Part shown: positions 26,475 to 36,324 of the stretch, piece after piece | Layout of the letters: every line of letters starts with the position of its first letter | Numbering within the stretch: position 1 is the stretch's first letter | Assembly (NCBI GenBank): GCA_017940895.1 | Contig: JAGAXM010000018.1 | Coordinates: 46,897-110,896 of the forward strand | DNA length: 64,000 nucleotides | Direction of reading: 5' to 3' | Source of the DNA: Clostridiales bacterium | GTDB taxonomy: Bacteria; Bacillota; Clostridia; Saccharofermentanales; Saccharofermentanaceae | Notes under the pieces: model-generated | What the model saw: the letters and a program-made list of their open reading frames with translations, nothing else | Told to the model about the DNA's origin: nothing | Databases searched by the model: none | Program-made: the position numbers and the translations under genes

Positions 26475-28568
26475 ATGTTCTTTCATGCGTCCAGACTTCC
26501 TCTGTACAGGTCACCTTATGGTGCGCAGCCGACTGATACTGAGATAACTATTAGATTCGACGCTTCTTCTGACAGTTCGGAAGTTACACTTTGTTATTCT
26601 TACGGACTTTACGGCTTCTCGTATCATGAAGAGCCGATGCATGAAGTAAAGTCTGAAGGAACAGACACAGAAACAACAAGATACGAGACAAGGCTTATGC
26701 TCCCGCATGAGCCCGGTCTCGTTTTCTATTGGTTCAGATTCAGGATCGCTGAGATGGTCCCTTCCGAGGACGAGGACCATGAGCCGGTATCTGAAATCCA
26801 CACCAAGTACTATGTCCTTGAGGGCGACACCGAGGACGGTTCGGGCAAGCTTTATCATGAACCTCCGAGGATCGGCGCCGATGAGGATAAGTATCCGTAT
26901 GCATGGCAGATAACCGCATACCGAAGGGATTTCAAGACTCCTGATCATATGAAGGGCGCTCTGATCTATCAGATCTTCCCGGACAGATTTGCACGTGATA
27001 AGGAGTTCACTGTTGAGCGGATGATGAATGCATCCCCAAGGGAGGAGCGCGTATATCACGACGACTGGTACGAGGATGTTGATATCAAGGGCAAGCCGTC
27101 TACGGGTTATCTTGCCTGTGACTTCTTCGGCGGTTCTCTTAAGGGAATAGCCGAGCATCTCGATTATATTAAGTCTCTCGGTATAGATATCATCTATCTT
27201 AATCCGATATTCGAGGCAAGATCGTCTCACAGATACGATACTGCCGATTACCATAATGTGGATCCGATGCTTGGCGGCAACGAGGCTTTCGCTGTGCTTC
27301 AGAACGCGTGCAGGGAGAAGGGCATAAGACTCATTCTCGACGGCGTGTTCTCGCATACCGGAGCTGATTCCCGTTACTTCAACAAGTTCGGAAGGTATGA
27401 GGGCACGGGTGCTTTTGAAGCGTACGAGAAGGGCGTGGAGAGTCCGTACAGATCCTGGTACAACTTCTATAAGAATGAGGACGGGTACACCGTTTACGAT
27501 TCGTGGTGGGGTTTCCCCGATCTTCCCAATGTCGATGAGAATGATCTTTCCTACAGAAAGTTCATCTTCGGCGACGGCGGTGTCGTAGACACTTGGATTG
27601 GAAGAGGTGCGTCAGGACTTCGTCTTGATGTATCTGATGAGCTTCCTGATTCTTTCATCAGACAGATGAGGGATGTCATTAAGGCTAAGACCGGCGGGGA
27701 AGGCATGCTCGTCGGTGAAGTATGGGAGGACGCGAGCAATAAGTGCTCCTATGGTTCATACAGAGACTTTATGCTCGGTTCCACGCATGATTCCGTAATG
27801 GGTTATACGTTCAGGACCACAGTGCTCGAGTTCCTTCAGGGATATGTATCGGCCAAGGTGTTCAACGCTCGTATGGAAGGCTTCCGCGAGAGATATCCTG
27901 CAGAGAGTTACTACTGCATAATGAATCTTCTGTCATCGCACGATGTTCCGAGAGTCTTTACCATGATGAGCAAGCCTTCGGATACAGGTGATAAGGAGGA
28001 GCAGCAGAAGATATGTGTTCCGCCTGAAGAGGTATCGAGATGTGCTGATCTTTGTAAACTTGGGTTTGCTTTTCAGATAGGATATATCGGTGCGCCGTGT
28101 GTTTATTATGGTGATGAGATCCTGATGGATGGCTATAAGGATCCGTTTAACAGAAGAACATATCCCTGGGGCAAAGTCTCAAGGGAAGGTGAGGAGCATC
28201 TTGAATACTGCCGTAAACTTGCAAAGCTTAGAACAGAGAATCAGGTGCTGAGGACAGGCTTCTATAAGACACTATTTACTTCGGACGATGTTATCGCATT
28301 TGTGCGTTTCCTTGATGAGGGGGGGCGTGATTATTTCGGAAGTACAGTGCTGCCTGACTACAGCGCGAGGAAGGTCATTGTCATCATCAACAGGGGCAGT
28401 AAAGCGGCATACTTCGAGCTTAACGATAACGGATCCGAATCTGAAGTTAAACAGATTGAGAAGAACTATGTCGATCTTAACAGCGAAACAGTTGTCAAAG
28501 GTATTTCCGGTGGAACAATGCAGGTCGGTACTGCTCCTTTAAGTGCTCTTTTCGTTGTATACGGGTAA
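26475..28568 (+). CDS. GH13 alpha-glucan hydrolase (neopullulanase/maltogenic amylase-like)
   Basis: A 697-residue cytoplasmic GH13 enzyme, the last gene of the glycogen operon, probably trimming or degrading glycogen and maltodextrins. An N-terminal beta domain (~1-130) is followed by the barrel, with YQIFPDRFARD (~165-175), nucleophile Asp385 in GLRLDVSDELPD, acid/base Glu415 in LVGEVWED and transition-state Asp490 in LSSHDVPR. All catalytic residues are present and there is no signal peptide. It starts 3 bp after glgA. Exact specificity (neopullulanase, cyclomaltodextrinase, alpha-glucosidase) cannot be told from the sequence. Confidence 0.88.
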   Translation: MFFHASRLPLYRSPYGAQPTDTEITIRFDASSDSSEVTLCYSYGLYGFSYHEEPMHEVKSEGTDTETTRYETRLMLPHEPGLVFYWFRFRIAEMVPSEDEDHEPVSEIHTKYYVLEGDTEDGSGKLYHEPPRIGADEDKYPYAWQITAYRRDFKTPDHMKGALIYQIFPDRFARDKEFTVERMMNASPREERVYHDDWYEDVDIKGKPSTGYLACDFFGGSLKGIAEHLDYIKSLGIDIIYLNPIFEARSSHRYDTADYHNVDPMLGGNEAFAVLQNACREKGIRLILDGVFSHTGADSRYFNKFGRYEGTGAFEAYEKGVESPYRSWYNFYKNEDGYTVYDSWWGFPDLPNVDENDLSYRKFIFGDGGVVDTWIGRGASGLRLDVSDELPDSFIRQMRDVIKAKTGGEGMLVGEVWEDASNKCSYGSYRDFMLGSTHDSVMGYTFRTTVLEFLQGYVSAKVFNARMEGFRERYPAESYYCIMNLLSSHDVPRVFTMMSKPSDTGDKEEQQKICVPPEEVSRCADLCKLGFAFQIGYIGAPCVYYGDEILMDGYKDPFNRRTYPWGKVSREGEEHLEYCRKLAKLRTENQVLRTGFYKTLFTSDDVIAFVRFLDEGGRDYFGSTVLPDYSARKVIVIINRGSKAAYFELNDNGSESEVKQIEKNYVDLNSETVVKGISGGTMQVGTAPLSALFVVYG

Positions 28569-28576
28569 CAGATTAA

Positions 28577-29356
28577 ATGACATTTATTACCGGCAAAGAT
28601 AACCCGCGGGTCAAGTATCTCGCATCGCTGCATGACAACAAGACTTCCCGTAAGGAAGGTGTTGTTTTCATAGAGGGCAAAAGAGCGTGCGAGGATGCTC
28701 TTGCCTGTGGAATAAACCCGAAGATCGTAATTGCCGATGAAGCTCATTCTGATTGGGCGTCAGCTGTCTGCAAAGAAGAAAACGAATGCCTGATCTTAAG
28801 TGAAGCCTGCTTTAAGAAGATCTCGCAGACCGTTCATCCCCAGGGAATGGCACTGGTTGCCGGAAGACCTGACATGACATCAGGAATAAATCTTCGCGGT
28901 GACGGTAAAGATATATTCATGTGCCTTGAGGATATACAGGATCCCGGAAATCTAGGGACTATGATCAGAATAGCTGATGCGTTTGATTTTAACTCGGTCC
29001 TGATAACAAAGAATACGGTCGATCCTTTTAATGACAAGGTTGTAAGGTCTTCGATGGGTTCTATCTGGAGAGTGAATATAATCTCTTATGAGGATTCAGA
29101 TGAGATTATCACTAATCTTCATAATGAAGGAATTAAGATTATTGCTGCGGAGCTTCACGGAGATGATTTAAGTAAAGCAAAGATCGAACTTCCTGCAGCA
29201 TATTTCATTGGAAATGAGGGATCGGGTCTAAAGGCGTCCACCATTGACCAGTGCGATATCAAGGTGAAGATAAGGATGCAGGGTAAGGCAGAATCGCTTA
29301 ACGCAGCTTCCGCCGCTTCGATAATCGGCTATGTCCTTCAGGAACTTAGAGATTAA
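28577..29356 (+). CDS. TrmH/SpoU-family RNA 2'-O-methyltransferase
   Basis: A 259-residue SPOUT methyltransferase. A short N-terminal L7Ae-like RNA-binding domain (KDNPRVKYLASL and FIEGKRACEDAL) is followed by the three knot motifs: DIQDPGNLGTMIRIADAF, GNEGSGL and ESLNAASAASI. It should methylate the 2'-OH of a tRNA or rRNA nucleotide; the target cannot be told. It lies 8 bp after the GH13 gene with no Shine-Dalgarno of note, so it may be read through from the glycogen operon without being related to it in function. Confidence 0.9.
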   Translation: MTFITGKDNPRVKYLASLHDNKTSRKEGVVFIEGKRACEDALACGINPKIVIADEAHSDWASAVCKEENECLILSEACFKKISQTVHPQGMALVAGRPDMTSGINLRGDGKDIFMCLEDIQDPGNLGTMIRIADAFDFNSVLITKNTVDPFNDKVVRSSMGSIWRVNIISYEDSDEIITNLHNEGIKIIAAELHGDDLSKAKIELPAAYFIGNEGSGLKASTIDQCDIKVKIRMQGKAESLNAASAASIIGYVLQELRD

Positions 29357-29383
29357 CGGCTGATTATCGTACAGGAGGACGGT

Positions 29384-31684
29384 ATGGTTGATAATACAAT
29401 ACTCGATACTCTTTATGAGCATGTGCTGAATACGCCGGACAGGACAGCTATTAAGTATGAATCTGAGAACAGGTTAACTTTCAAGGAATACTGGACTGTC
29501 ACCGGAAGAATCTATGCCTGGCTTAAATCGAGAAGGATAGGTACCGAGGACGTCGTAATGTACTGTCTTCCCAGAGGCACAGATCTTTATGCCTGCATGA
29601 TCGGGACTATCAGGGCAGGGGCTGCATTTGTTTTAGCAGAGACAGGTAACGATAAAAGAACTGATTTCATAAGGAAAGACTGTAACTGTAAACTGTTTGT
29701 TGATGAGTCTTTATGGGAAGAGATAAAAAGAACGGAACCTATAGACGGATATGAGACTTCCGATCTTCACAGCCTTTGCTATATAGCTTACACATCGGGA
29801 ACTACCGGAAATCCCAAAGGTGTCATGCATGAATACGGAACGCTTATTAATGCATGGAAATCAGCAATCCTGAATGGAGTTCCGATTCTCGCTCCTGAGG
29901 ATACATATTCTGTCATGAGTCCGATATGCTTTGTATCAATGCCTATTATCGTCGGATTCTCAAGTGTGTTCGGAAACGCTGTGGCGATCGTTCCTTATGA
30001 GTATTGTGATGACTCGGAAAGTTTTGCCGAATATCTTTGCAGAAATGATGTTAACTGCGGGTATCTTACACCTTCCAGGCTCCGTAAACTGCTCCCTCTC
30101 AAAAAGAGTCTTAAGACATGTGTTCTGTCAAGTGAACCTGCGGATGGTTTGTATCTTGATGGAACAAGATGTATCAACTGCTATGCATCAACTGAGTCCG
30201 GATGTCTTCTGACGCTGAAGGAACTGACACATCCGCAGACTCCGGCACCTGTCGGTAAGCCACAGTCGGATGTTGAGATCCTTATCCTTGATGAGAACGG
30301 TAAAGAGGTTCCGGCAGGGTATACCGGAGAGGTGTGTTTCCGCGATCCTTTTGTCAGGGGATATCTGAATCTTCCTGAACTGACCAGGAAGAAAATAAAC
30401 GGGACAATTATTCATTCAGGTGATGCCGGAATGATGACTTCTGACGGTGATCTTGTTATATGCGGAAGATTCGATGAGATGTTCAAGATTAACGGTTACA
30501 GAATTGAGCCTGATGAGGTGGGAAACGCGGTAAGACAGGTAAGCGGCATCAAGAATCTTGTAGTCAGGGGATTTGTTTATAAAGATATCTCATCCATAAT
30601 TGTTTTCTATACCGGTGACATAATTGTTGATGAGGTCATGATGAGACAGAAACTTCTGGATATTCTGCCTGAATACATGATACCTACAAACTATATTCAT
30701 TTGGAAGAGTTTCCTTTGCTCGAGACCGGAAAGACTGATAAAAGAAGTCTCTATCCTCCCGAAGGAAGCTGGGATGAATTCAGAAAACAGGAATCATCCG
30801 ATCTTCAGATTATTGGACAGGGAAGAAAGGCCACAGTATATGCGATCGGCAGTGACAAGGTTATCAAGCTGTATAAACAGTCGGTTCCGTATGAGCGTAT
30901 CAGGCTGGAACTTGAACATACACGGATAGCATACGGGAAGGGGCTGCCTGTTCCTAAGGCGTATGAGATGGTCCGTTCGGATACCCGGTATGGTGTCATG
31001 TTCGACAGGCTTGGTGGTACTGTTATTGAGGAAGCCATAAGGTGTGGTATAGGAAATTGTCAGGAACTGATTAAGCTTTTCGCAGGAACGGTGAAGAGTA
31101 TGCATAAGATCAGCATGAGTGATGAGAGCATTCAGGATCTTAAGGGCATATCGTTATCATGTGCACAGCAAATAGATCACGCTTACTGCAATGAGGAGGA
31201 GATTCAGAAAATCTCGGATATCATAGCATCGATACCTGATTCGGATCATTTTGTTCATGGTGACTGTCACCCCGGAAATGCGATGATATTTAATGACGGG
31301 ATAAAGTTCATCGATCTTGTTATAAGCGGTAAGGGGGACCCGGTGTTTGATCATCTTTGTATGTATTCGCATTGTGTTTTCCTTCCTTCATTCATGACCG
31401 ATGAACAATGCGTCGCGAAGTTAGGAGTCGATAAGTTAAAAGCCGGAGCTTTGTTTGACGTTTATCTTAAGTCCTACTATCCGGATATTGAAGATAAGGT
31501 GTTGTCTGACATGAAGGAGAGGATCAGAGGAATACACGCAGCCAGGATCTGTATAGCTTCTGTTATTCTTCCGGGTGTGTTTACGGATGAGGAATTGAAA
31601 GAAGCCAGACGGAGATCTTTGGAATACTGGAACGGACACTTAAGGCAGGACGGAAATGGGAAGCATCAGAGCTCGTTACAGTAA
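29384..31684 (+). CDS. Adenylation (NRPS/DltA-like) domain fused to an APH-type kinase domain
   Basis: A 766-residue two-domain protein. Residues 1-455 form a complete ANL adenylation domain: YTSGTTGNPKGV (136-147), NCYASTE (265-271), SGD (345-347), a GRFDEMFKINGYRI hinge (361-374) and the catalytic lysine in TGKTDKR (448-454). No carrier-protein or condensation domain follows. Residues ~470-745 form an aminoglycoside/choline-kinase-like domain: VIKLYK with a likely ATP-site Lys495, HGDCHPGN (625-632) and a metal Asp644 in FIDL. Each half looks catalytically intact. ATG 29384 has GGAGG upstream. The 3' end overlaps the MFS gene by 29 bp. It should activate a carboxylic or amino acid and phosphorylate a substrate; the product is unknown. 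Confidence 0.85.
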   Translation: MVDNTILDTLYEHVLNTPDRTAIKYESENRLTFKEYWTVTGRIYAWLKSRRIGTEDVVMYCLPRGTDLYACMIGTIRAGAAFVLAETGNDKRTDFIRKDCNCKLFVDESLWEEIKRTEPIDGYETSDLHSLCYIAYTSGTTGNPKGVMHEYGTLINAWKSAILNGVPILAPEDTYSVMSPICFVSMPIIVGFSSVFGNAVAIVPYEYCDDSESFAEYLCRNDVNCGYLTPSRLRKLLPLKKSLKTCVLSSEPADGLYLDGTRCINCYASTESGCLLTLKELTHPQTPAPVGKPQSDVEILILDENGKEVPAGYTGEVCFRDPFVRGYLNLPELTRKKINGTIIHSGDAGMMTSDGDLVICGRFDEMFKINGYRIEPDEVGNAVRQVSGIKNLVVRGFVYKDISSIIVFYTGDIIVDEVMMRQKLLDILPEYMIPTNYIHLEEFPLLETGKTDKRSLYPPEGSWDEFRKQESSDLQIIGQGRKATVYAIGSDKVIKLYKQSVPYERIRLELEHTRIAYGKGLPVPKAYEMVRSDTRYGVMFDRLGGTVIEEAIRCGIGNCQELIKLFAGTVKSMHKISMSDESIQDLKGISLSCAQQIDHAYCNEEEIQKISDIIASIPDSDHFVHGDCHPGNAMIFNDGIKFIDLVISGKGDPVFDHLCMYSHCVFLPSFMTDEQCVAKLGVDKLKAGALFDVYLKSYYPDIEDKVLSDMKERIRGIHAARICIASVILPGVFTDEELKEARRRSLEYWNGHLRQDGNGKHQSSLQ

Positions 31685-32870
31685 CAGTTTTTTCCGGTGG
31701 TATCTCGGATATACTGCATTAGAGACGGACCTTTTGTTCTTCATTGTCTATGATGCGATGTTCCTTACTGAAGTGAAAGGCCTGTCGGTGGCGGCTGTAT
31801 CATGGCTGACATTCCTTTCGCTCGGTTTCTCTCTGATTATTCAGTACCCTCTTCTTAAGTGGATAAACCGCGTCGGCAACAAAACTGCTGTAATCACGGG
31901 AAGTGTCTGCTTCGTGCTTTCTTCTGCCTGCATTACGTTCGCTCCCGGGTTCATTGTTGTTCTTATAGGAGGGTTTATAAAGTGTATTGCTCACACACTG
32001 AGTGCTATAGGAACAGCTGTGTTGAAGCGTAAACTTGTGAGCGAGTACAAGGAAGATATGTATGTCACATATCAATCTGATGCAAGCGGTATAACTTCAA
32101 TAGTCATGATGATCACATCTTTGCTTTGCGGCTCTCTTTTTGAGATTAATGCTTATCTTCCTATGTTCGCCTGCATGGGCTTAAGCTCTGCGGGTGTGGT
32201 ATGTGCGGTGTTTATCACACGTGGGGATACTTCTTCAAATGAGATCTGTATCAGAAATCTGGAAAAGAAGAGAAGACGTGCGTCTATGAGCTCGTTCGGT
32301 ATACTGCTTCTCATATCTTTTGCCATGTTTACGGCGATAACGGGAACAGGACTTACATATGCGCGGCTTAACTTCCAGACTTTGCTTAATGATCATGAAC
32401 CTGGGCATATTATCTGGCTTCTCGGACTCATATCTTCCTTGGTTTATCTGTTCAGATTTTTATCGAATATCCTCATGAGCAGGACCTATTCAACTTTCAA
32501 GGACCGTGCTGCTGTTCTGGTGTCAATAATGCTTACGGCTGGTCTGATCCTGCAGATCCTTCCGTGGATTACAGGAAACACAGGGAAGAGAGCGATCATG
32601 ATCGCAGGTTATTTTATGATTGCATTTGCACGTGATCCGTTTATTACTCTTGTGCAGAATATCTCTCTTAAGGTTGACGAGGTCGAAGCACAGCAGGGAA
32701 GCCTGGTTGCATTAAACACAGCGAAAAAAGCAGGTGCGCTCTTCCTTTCCGCTGTAGGAAGCTTGCTTACGAAGTGGGGCATCGTTTATGTCATGCTGTT
32801 AATGCTCTGCATTTCATTGGCGAATATATTCGTTTGTAATTCGGCCATAAGCAGACAGCAGGCAAAGTGA
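31656..32870 (+). CDS. MFS transporter
   Basis: A 404-residue polytopic membrane protein of the major facilitator type, with about 12 hydrophobic segments and a charged loop (KKRRRASM, ~205-212) between the two halves. It starts 29 bp inside the end of the adenylation/kinase gene, in another frame, so translation is coupled and the two products most likely serve one pathway, for example uptake of the substrate or export of the product. The specificity cannot be read from the sequence. No terminator is visible; the aconitase promoter follows. Confidence 0.8.
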   Translation: MGSIRARYSNSFFRWYLGYTALETDLLFFIVYDAMFLTEVKGLSVAAVSWLTFLSLGFSLIIQYPLLKWINRVGNKTAVITGSVCFVLSSACITFAPGFIVVLIGGFIKCIAHTLSAIGTAVLKRKLVSEYKEDMYVTYQSDASGITSIVMMITSLLCGSLFEINAYLPMFACMGLSSAGVVCAVFITRGDTSSNEICIRNLEKKRRRASMSSFGILLLISFAMFTAITGTGLTYARLNFQTLLNDHEPGHIIWLLGLISSLVYLFRFLSNILMSRTYSTFKDRAAVLVSIMLTAGLILQILPWITGNTGKRAIMIAGYFMIAFARDPFITLVQNISLKVDEVEAQQGSLVALNTAKKAGALFLSAVGSLLTKWGIVYVMLLMLCISLANIFVCNSAISRQQAK

Positions 32871-32913
32871 AGGTCCAATCTTTTGCCTGATTATCCGAAA
32901 ATCCTTATTAAAA

Positions 32914-32943
32914 TTGACAACATCAAGCCGCGACCAATATAAT
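32914..32943 (+). promoter_or_regulatory. Promoter of the aconitase/citrate synthase operon
   Basis: A perfect TTGACA (32914-32919), an 18-bp spacer and TATAAT (32938-32943). A ~50-nt leader follows, with a partial palindrome AATGCGTACGTATT (32963-32976) that could be an operator, then GGAGG. Confidence 0.8.
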
Positions 32944-33000
32944 GCTCTTCGTGGCATAATTTAATGCGTACGTATTATTTATATACATGGAGGACCTTTC

Positions 33001-34935
33001 ATGGGATACACTATTTCACAGAAGATCATTAAGGATCACCTTCTTTCAGGTGAGATGAAAGTTGGAGAGGAGATCTCTTTAAGAATTGATCAGACACTTA
33101 CACAGGATTCTACGGGTACCATGGCTTACCTCCAGTTCGAAGCTCTGGGCATCGATCAGGTTAAGACTAAGCTCTCTGTTGCTTACATCGATCACAACAT
33201 GCTTCAGTCCGGCTTCGAGAATGCTGATGACCACAAGTACATCCAGACAGTAGCGAATAAGCACGGCATCAGATTCAGCCGTCCCGGTAACGGTGTTTGC
33301 CACCAGGTTCACATCGAGAGATTCGGTGTTCCGGGTCAGACACTTCTCGGTTCTGACTCTCACACACCTACATGCGGCGGTATCGGAATGCTCGCCATCG
33401 GTGCAGGCGGACTTGACGTTGCAGTAGCAATGGGCGGCGGTCCTTACTACATCACAATGCCTAAGATGGTAAGAGTTACATTGAAGAATAAGCTCGCTCC
33501 CTGGACAACAGCCAAGGATATCATCCTCGAGGTTCTCCGCATCATGTCCGTAAAAGGCGGTGTAGGCAAGATCGTCGAGTATGCAGGTGACGGACTTGCA
33601 TCTCTCACAGTTCCCGAGAGAGCAACTATCACAAACATGGGTGCCGAGCTCGGTGCTACAACATCCGTTTTCCCTTCCGATGAGGTTACAAAGGCATTCC
33701 TCAAGGCACAGGGAAGAGAAGAAGTATGGACAGAACTCAAGGCTGACGAGGATGCAGTTTACGATGAGGAGATCGAGATCGATCTTTCCAAGCTCGTACC
33801 TCTCGTTGCTAAGCCGCACATGCCTGATCAGGTTGTAACAGTTAAGGAGATCGAGGGTCTTAAGGTTGACCAGTGCTGCATCGGTTCCTGCACAAACTCT
33901 TCACTTTACGACATGCTCAAGGTTGCTAAGATCCTGAAGGGTCACACAGTTCATCCTGATGTTTCACTCGTTATCGCTCCCGGATCCAAGCAGGTATTCA
34001 ACATGCTCGCTGAGATGGGTGCTCTTGCCGACATGATCGAAGCCGGTGCAAGAATCATCGAGTGCGGATGCGGTCCTTGTATCGGTATGGGTCAGTCACC
34101 TAAGACAAATGCCGTATCCTTAAGAACTAACAACAGAAACTTCTATGGAAGATCCGGAACCAAGTCCGCTTCCATCTACCTTGTAAGCCCTGAGGTTGCT
34201 GCTGTTGCAGCTATCACAGGTGTAGTTACAAACCCTGCTGACTTCGGTGAGCCGCCGGTAGTAACAATGCCTGATGCATTCAAGGTTAACGACAACATGG
34301 TTATCATGCCTTCCGCTACACCTGAGGATGTAGAGGTTGTAAGAGGACCTAACATCAAGCCTTTCCCTGCACACCATAAGCTCGCTGATACAGTTGAGGG
34401 CAAGACACTCATCAAGGTTGAGGACAACATCACGACAGACCACATCATGCCTTCCAATGCGAAGCTTCTGCCGTTCAGATCCAACATCCCTTACCTTGCA
34501 GACTACTGTCTCACACCCTGTGATGAGCAGTTCCCGGCAAGAGCGAAGGAGAACAACGGCGGATTCATCATCGGCGGACAGAACTACGGTCAGGGTTCTT
34601 CCAGAGAGCACGCTGCTCTTGCACCTCTCCAGCTCGGCGTTAAGGGTGTAATCGCACTCTCATTCGCAAGAATCCACATGGCTAACCTTATCAACAACGG
34701 TATCCTTCCTCTCACATTCAAGGATGCTGCTGACTACGATAAGATCAACATGCTCGATGAGCTCGTTATCGAGAATGCAAGAGAGCAGGTTGAGGCTGCC
34801 GCTTCCGGCAAGACTGTTACGATCACAAACAAGACTCAGGGTTATTCCTTCGAGACTGAACTTGTGATCTCTGACAGACAGAAGGATATGCTCCTCGCAG
34901 GAGGCCTTCTTAATTACACCAAGGAGAATGCCTGA
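33001..34935 (+). CDS. Aconitate hydratase
   Basis: Converts citrate to isocitrate through cis-aconitate. The protein has 644 residues, the shorter form related to the isopropylmalate dehydratase/mitochondrial aconitase group rather than the ~900-residue AcnA. [4Fe-4S] ligands are expected among Cys293/Cys297 (CCIGSCTNSS) and the CGCGPC motif at Cys355-Cys360. The swivel domain carries DNITTDHIMPSN and the active-site loop QGSSREHAAL. Codon use is strongly biased to C/T-ending codons, suggesting high expression. Its stop overlaps the citrate synthase start by one base. No isocitrate dehydrogenase is in the window. Confidence 0.93.
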   Translation: MGYTISQKIIKDHLLSGEMKVGEEISLRIDQTLTQDSTGTMAYLQFEALGIDQVKTKLSVAYIDHNMLQSGFENADDHKYIQTVANKHGIRFSRPGNGVCHQVHIERFGVPGQTLLGSDSHTPTCGGIGMLAIGAGGLDVAVAMGGGPYYITMPKMVRVTLKNKLAPWTTAKDIILEVLRIMSVKGGVGKIVEYAGDGLASLTVPERATITNMGAELGATTSVFPSDEVTKAFLKAQGREEVWTELKADEDAVYDEEIEIDLSKLVPLVAKPHMPDQVVTVKEIEGLKVDQCCIGSCTNSSLYDMLKVAKILKGHTVHPDVSLVIAPGSKQVFNMLAEMGALADMIEAGARIIECGCGPCIGMGQSPKTNAVSLRTNNRNFYGRSGTKSASIYLVSPEVAAVAAITGVVTNPADFGEPPVVTMPDAFKVNDNMVIMPSATPEDVEVVRGPNIKPFPAHHKLADTVEGKTLIKVEDNITTDHIMPSNAKLLPFRSNIPYLADYCLTPCDEQFPARAKENNGGFIIGGQNYGQGSSREHAALAPLQLGVKGVIALSFARIHMANLINNGILPLTFKDAADYDKINMLDELVIENAREQVEAAASGKTVTITNKTQGYSFETELVISDRQKDMLLAGGLLNYTKENA

Positions 34936-36299
34936 TGGCTGAAATGAACAACGAAGAAATTATAAGCAAGCTCGCTAAAGTAGCGGGTAAGAAGGCTAAG
35001 ATCGAACCCGAGCTCTACGGAAGATATAACGTAAAGCGCGGCTTGCGTAACAACGACGGTACGGGTGTTCTCGTAGGTCTTACTGAAGTCGGTGAGGTAA
35101 TGAGTTACCTTATGGATGACGGAGACAGAATGCCTGTAGACGGAAGACTTTACTACCAGGGTTATGAAGTAACAGACCTTGTTAACGGTTTCTATAAGAA
35201 GAGATTCGGTTATGAGGAGATCGCTTTCCTTCTCATCACGGGAGATCTTCCCACGGAGAAGGAACTCGAGGAGTTCAGAGCGCTGCTTTCCTCCAAGAGA
35301 CCTCTTCCTGACGGATTTACCGAGGACATGATCCTGAAGGCTCCGAGCCCTGATGTCATGAACAAATTGGCAAGATCCGTTCTCGCTTCCTACTCATACG
35401 ATCCCAATCCGGATTCGCTTGAGGTAAGCAATGTTATGCGCCAGTGTATCGAGCTCATCGCAAGATTCCCCGTCATGATCGCTTACGGCTACATGGCAAG
35501 ACTTCACTACGTTGAGCACAAGAGCCTTTTCCTGCATGCACCTGTGCCTGAATACAGCACGGCAGAGAACATCCTGCACCTGATCCGTCCCGACGGAAAG
35601 TTCACTGAACTCGAGGCACGTGTTCTCGACCTCGCACTCGTACTCCATGCAGAGCACGGCGGCGGTAACAACTCGTCTTTCGTAACTCATGCAGTATCTT
35701 CCACAGGTACGGATACATACTCCGCTATCGCTGCTGCAGTAGGCTCTCTCAAGGGACCTCAGCACGGCGGTGCTTCCAACAAGGCTTACGCCATGATGTG
35801 CGACCTGCGCGAAAAGGTAAGTGACTGGACTGATGAATCTCAGGTCAGAGATTATCTTGCCAAGATCATCAGGAAGGAAGCCTTTGACAAGTCGGGCCTT
35901 ATCTACGGTATCGGTCATGCTGTCTATACTCTTTCAGATCCTCGTACAAGACTTCTCAAGATGTACGCTGAAGAGCTTGCGAAGGAGACGGGAAAGGACG
36001 ATATCTTCAACCTCTATACCATGGTCGAGAGAGTTGCTCCCGAGGTATTCCACGAGGTTAAGAAGTCAGACAAGATCATGTGTGCCAATGTTGACTACTA
36101 TGCAGGCTTCGTTTATTCAATGCTCGGCATACCTCCGGAATTGTTCACTCCTATCTTCGCATGCGCGAGAATCGCAGGCTGGAGTGCTCACCGCATAGAG
36201 GAAGTAGTTACAGGCGGTCGTATCATGCGTCCTGCTTACAAGTGCGTAAGCAAGCGCCGCGAGTACGTGCCTGTTGATAACAGACCCGGTATAGTCTGA
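34935..36299 (+). CDS. Citrate synthase
   Basis: Condenses acetyl-CoA and oxaloacetate to citrate, feeding the aconitase encoded one base upstream. The protein has 454 residues. Catalytic histidine regions are seen in LHAEHGGGNNSSF and YGIGHAVYTLSDPR, together with KGPQHGGASN. The N-terminal ~70 residues form an extra helical segment, and the family form is the larger clostridial type. A 2-methylcitrate synthase activity cannot be excluded by eye, but the pairing with aconitase favours citrate. The antiporter gene follows 25 bp later. Confidence 0.92.
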   Translation: MAEMNNEEIISKLAKVAGKKAKIEPELYGRYNVKRGLRNNDGTGVLVGLTEVGEVMSYLMDDGDRMPVDGRLYYQGYEVTDLVNGFYKKRFGYEEIAFLLITGDLPTEKELEEFRALLSSKRPLPDGFTEDMILKAPSPDVMNKLARSVLASYSYDPNPDSLEVSNVMRQCIELIARFPVMIAYGYMARLHYVEHKSLFLHAPVPEYSTAENILHLIRPDGKFTELEARVLDLALVLHAEHGGGNNSSFVTHAVSSTGTDTYSAIAAAVGSLKGPQHGGASNKAYAMMCDLREKVSDWTDESQVRDYLAKIIRKEAFDKSGLIYGIGHAVYTLSDPRTRLLKMYAEELAKETGKDDIFNLYTMVERVAPEVFHEVKKSDKIMCANVDYYAGFVYSMLGIPPELFTPIFACARIAGWSAHRIEEVVTGGRIMRPAYKCVSKRREYVPVDNRPGIV

Positions 36300-36324
36300 T
36301 CCTTTTTAAGTAAGGAGATCTCTG

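Noticed and set aside
29384..31684. Nonribosomal peptide synthetase module
   Set aside because: There is no carrier or condensation domain; the second half is a kinase fold.
32944..33000. Riboswitch in the aconitase leader
   Set aside because: The leader is only ~50 nt with one partial palindrome and no known aptamer features.
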